Made by a program: the position numbers and the translations under genes. The notes below the pieces were generated by a model, which saw only the letters and a list, made by a program, of their open reading frames with translations, was not told the origin of the DNA and did no database searches. This document shows, one piece after another, positions 26,701 to 38,700 of a stretch of DNA of 64,000 bases. The number at the start of each line of letters is the position of its first letter. The stretch's first letter is position 1. The stretch is from Numida meleagris (taxonomy: Eukaryota; Chordata; Aves; Galliformes; Numididae): contig NC_034422.1 of assembly GCF_002078875.1 (NCBI RefSeq), forward strand, positions 2,848,923-2,912,922, in the 5' to 3' direction.

Positions 26701-29700
26701 ATCAGCCTTGGAGAAGTCTATCTGGATGTCGGCGTTGTTGCCTGCCACTTCGTGGAAGTTGAGCGGGGTGATGTCGCTCCAGACCTTCAGGGCATAGTAC
26801 ATCAGGGCGCGAACCGTGTCGTGGCCCAGGTGGGACTCTTTGGGGAAGGTGCGAACTCTGGAAGAAAGAGGGCAACAAAGAGGGTAGGAGAGGGGCACAA
26901 ACAAGCTTCTCCAAGGACCACCAGGAAGAGCATGCACAAGGAAACCCAGTACAGGTTTGCAGCCCCCATTTATTTCCCAGTATATCTGCTGGAGGTATAA
27001 AGCACGATCTGAAACCAGTATGTTGCCAGCAGTCTCTGAGACTACAATCCATAACAAGGAGGAAGAGAGAATACATTTTATGTAAATCTCATTCAAATCT
27101 CCTCCAACTTCTCGCCTGCAGGAGACAGACTGGTGGAGCACTGTGCTTGAGAAGCTCTTGCCTTGCTTCTTGGTGGAAAAGTTGCTAATTAGCTGAGGCT
27201 TACTGCACCACTGCACTCACCAGCACATCCTCATTTGGTTCCAGCTTTGCCTTGCCCTGGAAGAGAACCAGGTGGGAGCAGCAGTGTGCTGGCATTTGTC
27301 CTGCAGCAGAGCAATTCAAACCTCCCTTTTGTTCTGAGCTGGAATGACAAAAGCCAGCGTTTCCTGCATAATCAAACCTGGAAAAAGAATTCCTAATATT
27401 GCTGATTTAATACAGAGGGTGAAAAGACAAAGATGCAGTGAGGCGTGTTGGCTTCAGAAAGAGTGTGTCTGGATAATCTTTCATTGACAATTTGGACAAA
27501 AATTAGCACATTTCAGGAAAACTTACTGTTGACCGAGTAATTATTGACGAAAACCAATTCTGCTTGAAAATTTCTGGCCAGCTCTAGCCCAGTAATAATG
27601 GACACTTTATTTCTTGTGTATCAGCACACCAACCAAAGTGTTCATGCAATATTCATGGCCTGACAGATTTTAAAAGCTGAAGCAACAATTATGATCACCT
27701 CACTGCCCTCCTGCATAATATAGCTGGGAGAACATTGCTCAGTACGAGACCACTCCCCGGCCCCAGAGTGCAGCAATGACCTGAACTAAACCTCTAGAGG
27801 TAATTACAGGTGTCAGAAAGGGATGTCATGGCACTCAGCTCTTCCTGAGAATAGTGATTTGGGTATTAGAAGGCACTGAAGTGAAGGGGAATAGGAACGA
27901 CTCATTGGCTGAGGTTGGCTGCTCCTGCTTTCACACGTCTCCTTCAAATCCCATGCCCACGTAGCCGCAGCCCAAGGTGGGTACCACCTCTCAGCCTGGC
28001 CAAAGTTGCAAAAAAAAGAGCAAAAACTGATCAGAGCTATGCCTCTGCTGTCTCAATGCGAAGAGAGAACTTCAGTAGCAAAGTAAATTTGTTTGCATGC
28101 GTGTGGCATCACATAATCACAGGACCTCAAACAAAAGACATACAGAATGCAGACAGCATGGTGGTAGATAAGAAAAGACACTTTTCAGGCAACTCTTTAT
28201 GTATAGAAGAGACTATCTATGACCGAGTGGAGAACAAGTTCCCCCTAATTCTGCAGAACACAATTGGTATTGCTGTGATTAAAAGTGTCATTGTGAACCT
28301 CCACAATACAAAAAGGGTTACCCCATTTCCAGACATTCCTTAACTGAGTATCTTCATCTTCTGAAAGAGTTCTCTGGACTTAAGCAAAGCCTTTGTTGCC
28401 TTTATATCCAATGAACAAGTAATTACATGCACAAAGCACACTCTGCTTATTGCAGGAATTAAACCATCCCCTCCAAAATCAGAGTGCCCAGGACTCAGGT
28501 TTTCCATCATTATCTGATCTTTCCTCCTCAAGCACTGCTCAACCTTCTGCAGCTGTAGAATAAGGACAAAAAACCTGATCTCCCTGCTAATAGGACAGTG
28601 GATGGAAAGCCCTGTCTAAATAGACAAACATTAATATTCATTCCAATCTCTGACTCCAGAAACATTAGATTAAAGCAGAAACAGGATCAACACTTGCTCT
28701 GCTTCTTATGAAAGGTCCTGTACCTCTGAGCTGACCCATTTTTATTAGCATGCCACAGGTGTAAATGAACACCCCACATCCTTTATTCATTACCACTGTT
28801 ATTTTTCAAGAGAATCCCATCAGGGTTTTCAATTCAGCATCTGATTTGATTGCAGGAGCTCTGCTAATTGCTTGCAATGAGATTAGGAGAAAACTATTAT
28901 ACCGACAGGATGTTTGTTGGCATTACGTTACCCAGTTCCACTGAACAGGAGGCACATTTCCAGCACAATGCAGATGCACACAGGGATAAAGAAGCTCCCT
29001 CCCACCTTGATTATTATTATTATTTGCAGTAAATGGTGCTTAGGTACCCAGTGGAGAGCAGCACTCCTTCTTCTTGGATGTTAACCCCGCTGAGACTCCC
29101 CTTAAAGAGCACCAATCTTGGGTAAAAGCCCAATTTGAGCAATTGGAGAGAAACCTCTTTCCTCCAGACAGCCCACAAGCCACCAGAAAGGCCCCAGTGT
29201 GGGGGTGGGTGATCCAGAGCACCAGCTCCGTCGGAGCACCAGCCCCTTCCCTGCTGGGGCTGCAGGTTCTGGCTGGGGATGGTCAGAGCTGCTGCCCGTC
29301 CTTGTTCCCTGGGTGCCCTTCTTCCTCCATCCCATCCCAAAGTGATTTGGGTCCAAGCGGGTGAATAAGCAGAGGTCAGAGAGGGCTGCTCCAGCCGGCT
29401 GCTGCGGGGAGCCAACCGCAGCGGTCATTTTGATTTCCGAGTTCCTCTTTGGGTTTTATCCTCAGAAAGGCAAAAGCGAAAGAGTATTAGTGATGTACGA
29501 GAAATCAATTGCTGGTTAATGAAAGCACTCCTTCATGTTGTGCAGCCCTGATACTACAGAGAACTAAAATAAATGCTGATCACTACCGAGCACCGCAGGC
29601 CATGGATTGCCTGATAAACCCGCATTGATTTTTCTGAGGGGAGAGGAGGGGACAACTGATGGGGCCACAGCTGTGGCGCGGAGCTGGTGTTGCCCATGAC

Positions 29701-32700
29701 GCCCCAGTGTGACGTGAGGCACATCACAGGCATCACCTGCCTGTGCTCAGGGGTGAAAAGAAGAAAACTGAGCAACCTGCACTCCTGTAAGACTCTGTGT
29801 GCAGGGCAGTGCCTTCTGCACCGCAGTGTGTGCCTGTCCTGGGAGCATCCTTCAGTGCAGCTTTGCTGGAACGTTTATCCCCACCCCCCGGCTCTTCAGG
29901 TTTTCTTTTTCACCTTTTAAATGCGTGGCGTAATAGAGTTTGGGTTTGCTTGATTTTTTTTTTCTTTTTTTAAAACTTCAGTCAATATGTAAAAGGTAAG
30001 CACGTAAAACTTTATGTCTCTATTGGCAGATTTTCATGGCAGTTTCAAAACAGCTATTTTAATCTCAAGTGTTGGGTGTAAATACCACACTGGAGTTTCT
30101 CTACTGCTATAGCCTTCTCTTGGCTTATGCAGCCCTCAGCCATAAAATACAGCTCTTTCTTGATCAAGAGCCAAGATCCTGGGAAAGATAAAAGGGAAAA
30201 AAAAAGCAGAAATAAGTTTGTCAGGAGATGGAATTTTTATACCAGACGTATAACATCATCTCAAACCTAAGGGCTTTTTTTATGGCAATGTGTGCAGCAG
30301 TTCCACAGCAGGGCTGGGGGTTTCCTGGGGCTGTGCCCACCAGAAGAGCCCAACCCCTGGGATGGCCACATTTGTCAGCAGTGACCGCCAAGCTGGGATT
30401 TGTCACTGTGCTGGGAGGTGGACTCGCTCCAGGCACTACTCTGGGATCAAAGGGAAGGTTATTATTAGTAAGGAGGCCTCGCCATGCCATGCACGTGGGT
30501 TTGCAGGACCTCAAGGCATCCAGCTTTCTCCAGTGGTGATTACTTGGGAGAGAACTCACAGCCACACACAGGTTTCAAGGGAGGAAACACGAGTCCCAAA
30601 GAGCACAGGTCTCGGTGGGACAGGGATAAAGAGTTATTCATTTCCAGACCCTCACCTGCAGCCTGGCTCTGGAGTCAGACCTGAGCCTTTGCGTTTTGTG
30701 GGTCAGCAAACACACACATTGCTCCGTGGCTTTAGGGGAAATATCCTGTGGCAAGGACTAGAAGAAAGGGACCAGATGCCTCCATTACCCAAAAAATGCC
30801 CCCAATGCTTGGACTCAGGTGATTAGACCAAGAGAAAAAGATCTATTTGTGCCAAGACAAATCTGTGACAGATGCTTGAGAGGGTGCAAAGCCCCAGTGA
30901 ACTCCTGAGAAATTACACTGCAATGCAGCAAAACATTAGCTGGCCCGTGGCCACGCACATCCACGGTCCTGTGGCCAGTGGTGGGAGCTCTTACCTCCAG
31001 GACAGGTTCCTCTTGTTCCACTTGGTCACAGCCTGCGTGTGCCGCTTCCTCCTGGCTGCTGGGCCAGCCATGTCGGGCAGGGAGCAGCGAGGGGTCTTCA
31101 TCAGCTCCAGTGTGGCCTCGTCTAGTGGTGGAGAAAAAGGAAAAGATGGGTGTAATGGGTGAGAAATGCCACAGCAGCCACCTCCACCGGCTGGTGGCAG
31201 TGACTGGGGCCATAACCCCAGCCCACCCGCGAGTCCTGCCTCCAGCTCCCCTTCCCATGCAACAAACACAGATGCAACAGAAAGCATGGCCCTGCTCCTG
31301 GGCCTCCTGCAGCCTGCAAGAGGGCGGAGGAGAAATAATTGCACGCGCTTAATTAGGAGCAGAGGGGAAAGTCTCAGTGCTGCTGTGATGGGGACGTGAG
31401 CAGCAGCTGCTCAAGTGGCACCGGCTGCTCCAAGGGCTGCGCATCTGCTCACTAATTGTCTCCTTGAACGGCGGCAGCGCAGTTGGCAGCGGGAGGTCAT
31501 GGCCACGTCCGGGCGCCAATGCGCAGGGACAACGGCAGCCCCAGGGCAAACAGGGAACCATTCACCACTGGGATAAAGCTGGCTTTCTGCTGTCCTCAAT
31601 AAGGGCATTGAGCGGGTGGCCCCACCACGCTGGGCAGCTCCCAGCGCTGCCACCAGGCTCTGGGCTGCTCTGTCCCACGCAGATGTGGTCACCCCCAATG
31701 GTGGTTGAGCCATCGTCCTCCCCTGCGCTGCGCTTTGCTGGTGGGGAAACCAAATTGCTCCCTACTCAGATTCAGAAGTTCAATCGGAATTTTTGTTCCA
31801 TTCAAATTGAGGTTGCAATTAAAGCTTTGAACAGAACAACCTATCAGCCTTATTTTCTCTGTCTCTTTTCTTTTTGAGCACATCAAGAGCTATTTTAGGC
31901 TATTTTAAGCACGACAGTAACCCCAAGGGTGTGTGGGTCTGGTGAAATAATTGCTTGCCTCAGGTTGCTGAAAGCACAAGGCAACAAAGCACCTGAGCCA
32001 TGTAATTACTCTTCAGCTGCAAACAGGGCCGTCTGTCAGCCACGTGTTGGATCCTGGGGACAGTGCTGCTCTGCATCATGGCTGCTCCCCGCCCCTCCTC
32101 CATCCCCTGTCCACCCACCACTGTGCCACCCACTGACCGAGGACCCCCGTCGCCTCCAGCCCCCCGAAGCGCTGCATGGCAGTGATGGCTTTGGTCAGCT
32201 CCTCCTGCGTCTGCAGCTGTCCTGTGACGGGATCCGGAGGAGGCAGATACCCAAATTTCGTCAGCCAGTCCTGTGACACAAGGACACAAGGGAAGGAGAA
32301 TGAGAAAGGGGAAGGAAAGAAACACGTACGTAGAGAGGGAAGTGTTGGAAGTCCTGCCCATTCTGCTTGGAAATGCCATTCCCATTTATACATTTACAGC
32401 TGGCTTCCCTATTGAACAGCATGGTTCCTGCTAACAAATGAAGATGTCATGATGGATCTGTATACATTGCTTAAGTAGTGGGACCTGGTGACCTTCATGC
32501 ATTCCAGTGCTGACATCTCATTTTCCCATCTGTCAGCAACACATCCCCAGAAGTGGCAGCAGCCCCACGGGGTCATCCTGTTGCCTTTTATTCACTGGCA
32601 GCGCTCAGGGGAGACCTGCTGCTGGGATGAGCAAGGAGCGGGGATGAGAGCATCCCTGAGGGAACAGGACAGGGCTGCCACCACTCATGAGCTGGCACTG

Positions 32701-35700
32701 AAGTCCCCTCAGGGCAGCTTAGGGGCTGGGATTAAAGAGCTTCCCCTTGAACTTCAGCAGGTTTTGGTTGGAAACAAGCTTAACCATGAAGCCCTAAAAC
32801 TGGAGACAGCCCTAAAATTGGAGACAGTTGATTGGAAGCTGAGAGTCACAGAGATCAAAGTGAACCAATGCCCATGGGAGAAAATTTACATCTACCACAT
32901 CCCAGGACTGGAGTTCGATTCCTACTGAAGCCACAGGGATGTCCCCACAGCCTGTAGACCACACCCTGACCCACAGTAACACCCTCACAACCCCGTGGGT
33001 GCGGGTGAAGCAAAGGGGGCTGAAGCCCAAGCGATGCCCACAAATTCAGCCAGCACAGCCTCTCGCCATCACGCTGCCACAAGCACCTCGTTAAAATGCC
33101 ACTATTCGATAGGAATTCATCTTTCAAGAGACAGCACGCTTTTATGAAGAACTTTCTCTTCCTCTTTTCAGCCTAGAACTGATGAAAATAATACCATAAA
33201 TCTCCTCCTTACAACTGCTTTTTAAACGTCTGGTCAATTATCCTCCTAAATCCTTCCCTGCCTTCCTACTTGCTGATATCTCCACCTCGGCAGAGGGATG
33301 GGCACAGAATAACACCACGTGCCGAGAGCACCATAAGTGCCTGCCCTCTATTTTCTTTATCTGTATCAAAGAAACATTGATCCATTGAACCTCTTGAAGA
33401 CTGATATTGATCTCGACTTCCACCACGGTCGATACACCACAGATTTATGGTAGTTAGATCAGTGCCAAGAGTCTGTATCTGTTTATCACTAAAATTGAAG
33501 ACTCATCTCAGCATTGCCTACAAAAGCCATCCCAAATGCCACAGAGCCCCCAGCCCTGCTTTGGCACCTCCCGGCAAGATACCCGTAGCACTGAACCTCC
33601 ACATCCCACGTTTGCTGGGGCAGAACATTTCATTAGGGAAAAAGCAGTTGGACTCGGAGATGAGAAAGACCATCAGGAACTGTCCAGCTAATTATGTGTG
33701 CCCTGTGAAAGTTCTCACATCTTTTCTTGTCTCTAATGAGGACAAAAGCTAAACTATGAACTTTCTTAAATGAAAAGTATGAAAACATCTTTCACTGAGA
33801 TAACTTCAACATATTCGCTACTTATTTCAGCCTTTTTTTTTTTTACATTAAAAAGATCTTTTTTTCCAACTCTCATTACCTTAAAATGTTTAATGAAGCA
33901 GTGGTTTGAGCAGAATGCTAAAATTCTTAACACATATCCCTTGCCTGAGTTGACACGATAAAAACTTCTCCTTAAAAATGTGCTGAGTTGAACAAATTGA
34001 CCTAATTCCATGAGAGACAGCTTCAGCAACAACATGTTTTCAAGGGGGAAAAAATTGCTTCACCAGAAGGTTCAGACCAAGGGGATATCTCAGCTCCAAA
34101 GCAAGCTGGGATCAAGCAAGCAGCAGACACAGCCATGGTGGCATCCCAGGTGGGGACATTTTCCTTATGGGGCAGGTGGTGCCCTGTATGAGTGTTCTAC
34201 CTGCTGCAAAGTGACACTGCTCCTTTGAAAAGCAGCTGCCTCAATGACAGTGCACCAGCATGTCTATTTCCTCGTGTCCTTGGCTAAAAATAAGTGGAAC
34301 CACTTTTTTCTCCTTTGGGTTCCCCGTGTTGCTGTGGCATAATGGGAAAAAGCATGCTTCATGCCTTAAGTGGGACATGCCTTCGTGCCCCATGGTTAGC
34401 AGAAGCTGAAACTGCAGAATTTTAATATATATATATGTATACATATATATATTTTTTTTTCAGAAAGCACAGGTTTGGGAAAAACACTCATGAAGTCCTC
34501 TTATGCCCTGGAGACAAGACCTGCTGCAATTCTGGACCTCTTAGCTCCTCAGACACTTTGAACTGAACGCCAGGCAGCACGGCTGCTGTGGAAGCATCCA
34601 GGGATAAGGGCTCTCCAGGGCTGGAGAAAAATGCTGGCTCCAGCAGCAGTGAAGTCTCGGTATCACTTATACAGAGCCAATTTTCAGATTAAAATGGCAA
34701 TTTCATTTCTTTCATATCTCCATTTCCTTTTTATCAATACCCCTTTGTCCTAGAACCTACCTACCTGCTTCATTTTGAAATAGATGTAGATTTTGTCCCT
34801 CTTTTATGGAAGATTTATGAGCTCTGTAAGTTTGCTTTTACAAGTATTAATATTATATAAGCTGATGGGCTCGTTCAACTGCCACAGGCAAAAAAGGAAA
34901 AAAGACTCAATCAGCAAATTTCCTTCTCGAAGAGTTCTTCTTAAGGGTCATAGGTTGGTGTTGACAGGAAGACAAAAGAGTTCAGGATAATGAGGAGAGC
35001 ATAAACAGGATAAGCAGCAAAATCAGGACAGAGAAAAAAACTCTGCCCAACCCAGTTCCACGCTTCTGCTCTTGTGTTATGCTTCTAAAGCTCATCCAAA
35101 AAAGAATCAGGGTCTTGGAAGAGTGGGATGCAGCAACCCTGCCCATGGGATGCTGCCAGCGTCGCATCACGCGGGGGACGAAGAGCCAAACATGCTGCTC
35201 ACCAAAGTTAATGGCCCAGATCACCAAAACAGAGCTACAGCTCAAACATCCGGAACTAATTTCCAAATTACATTTTGCTTTATCTCTGTTCCTACCGTTA
35301 AATAGTTTGGAAGCTTTTAAAAAAATAAAAAAAGAATCTCCACCACAGAAAGCTAGATTAAAGGCAAATGACTTTTGTCCGCTTTAGTTTTCCTTCTGAG
35401 TTTTCAATGGTTCAGAGTATTCAAATTTTACAGTAATTTTCATGAGATCAACAACCGAAGGAACAGCGCCCATTAATTAGAGCATCGCATATGGCGCTGC
35501 AATACTCCAAGGAGCGTGCTCCTGTGATGCAACAGCCTCCGGGCCACGCAAAGCCAATAATTTTCTTCCAAAGGTTGACATGTACCTCTCTAATGAGCTA
35601 TTGTATGCACGTAATCAGCTGATTAATTCGTTAGGAGAAAAACTGCCGTTTGGATTAGAACCAGCGTTCCGGTTGCTGTCACCTCTGAACCGCGGGAAGA

Positions 35701-38700
35701 GTTTCATCAGCTCATGCTGGAGGAGCCGGTTGCATCCAAACAGCTCTTTAATTGGCTGTGCACAGCATCCAGGGTGGAAGGTAATGCAGCCGTTGCCGCT
35801 GCCCTGTCCCTCCCCTGGCTTTAAAGGCTCCCTCAGGTTAACAACAGCGGCACTGCAAAAGGCCACAACCTCCATCTCCCGCAGACAGCGAGCTGCTTGG
35901 CCAGATCTGCGGCAGACAAATTGCATCGCGTGGTGACATCAGACGTGGGATATCCAGGTCGCTAAGGAGCCAGGAGGAGAGCAGCTCTGCTCCGGCACAG
36001 CTCAGTTCTCCGCCAGCCCCAGGGTCCTGCCTGCAAACTCAGCCGCTCGCTCGCAGGGCTGTGTTGCCACCCTCCTGCACACACGAGATCCGACCATCCG
36101 GATTTGGAAGCCAGCATCCCCCCGGTGCGGTGCTACACACAGCATCAGCGTCCCTTTGGCTGGACACATCCTGAGCACTGTTCCAGAAACCCAGAGGTAA
36201 TCAAGGGATGCTGCAGAAGAAGATATAAATTCTCTGCGGACCAAACAAACCGTGTTTTCAACTTCTTTGAACTGAAGATCAAAGAATTGATTCCCATCCA
36301 TACAAGGCAGGCAGAATAGGGGAGCAGTGTTTACTAGAGCTGGTTTGTGTTTCTTTCTGGAGAACGAAAAACCGACAAAACATTAAAAAAAAATACTGCT
36401 ACTTCTGTATTTTCAATATGAAAGTGTGTTTCCCTTTGCAAAGATTTAAGACGCTGGGCTTTTTGGAGGTTTTTCAATCACCAGAGGTTTTTCAACACTT
36501 CCTAAAAATTTCCATGCAAAGGCAATGAATGATGAAAAATTTTGTGTAATTAAAACTCCACGGGACATCAAAAAAGGAGTTTCAATGGGAATAGAAATAG
36601 AGGATTTTTTTTTTTAAATCAAATAGTTTCGCATAATGCTGCCTGTCATGGTGAAACATCCTTGTGGCCAATTAGTTATTTGAAAAGGAAAAGAGGAAAA
36701 TACAATAGCCCATCGAGCTGCGGTGGGATGCCAGGTAAATGACCGAATTAGCATTCTTTTCTCTCGCTACAAAAACATCTCCAAACCACTTAAGCTGCCA
36801 GGTCATCTGTGGAGGGAGCCCTGCTCCTGCGCAGCCGGAGCGGTGGGATGTCAGCTTGTCCCTGCACCAGGCTGCCCAGAGCTGCCCCATGGGTGAGGCT
36901 GCATCAAACCTAACCCTCGATCCAGTGCAGAGTTAAAGGAAACGTCACCAGCTGCAGCTCTTCCAGCATTCGGGAACCCAGGAGGAGTCCCCTCCCCGTG
37001 TGCCTGGCTGCCATCCACACGTAACCAGAGGAGAGCTCTCCCTGCTCAGCGCGGGGAAATAAATCAAGGCATGAGGTTGCCTCGTCCCCGAAATCTCTGT
37101 TTGAAGGAAAAACCATGCCAAGACTTTTCAAATCCAGGGATTTCTGGGCACAGGACACGGGAACGTCCATGCTTTCCTGGATGGATTTGCACAAGACTAA
37201 GCAGAGCGGGGAGCAGCCGGCAGGGAGCAGAGCCAGCTGGAAGGTGCTCCCCGGGAAACATCTGCTGGGGATGCACCACGGGAGCAGGAGCTCGTCTCCT
37301 CCCTGTGCTCCTCCACCTTGTCTGCCCCGCACACCAGGAGATGGTAGGGACCAGCTGCTGTCCCCTGCCCATGGGGACCACCCCCCTGAGAGCCTCCACC
37401 CTGTGAGCCAGGACCGCAGCTCTGCCCTGGGTGGCCCTCCTTGGATCATCTCCGCACACAGCTGTTGGGACTTGTCATGAACGCTCCAAACCTCCCGAGG
37501 AATCGGTGCTGGGCCGCTGACATCATTGCGCCAGACTGCACAGAGAGCTCCCAAACGCTCCCCGTCCTCCAGCTGGACTGGGACCAAGATGAGCAAGAGG
37601 GCGATGAATTATTTTAAAAGAAGAACAAATTGCTCTTCAGCAAAGTGAAGATACGCAGCAAGGCTCTCCCACGGGGTGACTTTAGAGGTCCTGTTACTGC
37701 TTAACGAGCCCATCCGTCTCATCGGACCGAAACTGCACGTTTGCTGGCAGTGCGTAGGGAAAGTCAGCGGTGCACCGAGAGCACGGTGCCGTTCATCTGT
37801 ATTCGCCGCTGGTCTCAGCGAGACGAGCTCCTGCTCTTTTGGTTTCAGTCATTAAACAAACCACGTCTGGTCGCTAACTGAACAGACTGTTATACATCAA
37901 AACACATCTCTCCCTCCCTCCATTTATTGTATCTTTGACCAGGACGGTGTCTCCTCCAGGATGGACTCCAGAGCTGACTTTCTGCAGCACGACCACTGAC
38001 GCCAGTTTGCTTTGGCCATGCACATTCTCACTCCCAGTCTCCATCCCAGGCCTCAGAGTTGCACTTCCAGCACAGTTTTACTATTTCTCCATTTACAGGA
38101 GCCACCAACATTTCCCCCCTATAAATCCACCCAGTCGCACAGCCCTGCTCCGTTCACTAGCTGTACGATCAGTGCTTTTTTTGCTGCCCACTTCCCTCCT
38201 GCTTGGTTGGTTTGGTTTTCAAGATAACCCCAGGACACAGACTGCCTGTTTAAATATGCTCACGGTGTGGCTTGGTTTTCTTTTTGTGAGATTGCAGAAA
38301 TTCTGTTGTTCTCTGCAGAATGGGAATTCAAAAGCTCTTATCGCTGTGCTGTGTGCTAGGTCTGATGCACAGGCTGTCTCTGTGTTTGCCTCAGCAGCTC
38401 TCAGACTGGGGCTTAGTTGTGTCTTCCCATGTAGTTTTTAGCAACAGAAGTATTGCAACATTAATAAATCAATAAATCAGAAGCTTTGCTGGGGTGTGAA
38501 ATAGAGCATCCATTTGGGAGGGAATTAAGCTCACTCATGTCTCTTGTCCCTGAATCTGTTTCTATAGGAGAAACCACATTTGCTACCTGTATGGCTTTGC
38601 TGCTTCCACAAGCTCTTTAAAACAGCAGTATTACAATGAGCTTTCCTTGTTGACAGGCTCTTTCTATTAGCTGTACAAGTGTCTTGAGCAATTATTGATG

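Noticed and set aside
27915..28343. 142-residue plus-strand open frame opposite intron 3
   Set aside because: No recognisable domain or homologue, ordinary base composition, and no splice or promoter context. It is best explained by chance.
32488..32928. 146-residue plus-strand open frame in intron 1
   Set aside because: Its [11 protein letters not shown] repeat comes from the 18-bp tandem duplication; the rest looks like no protein family.
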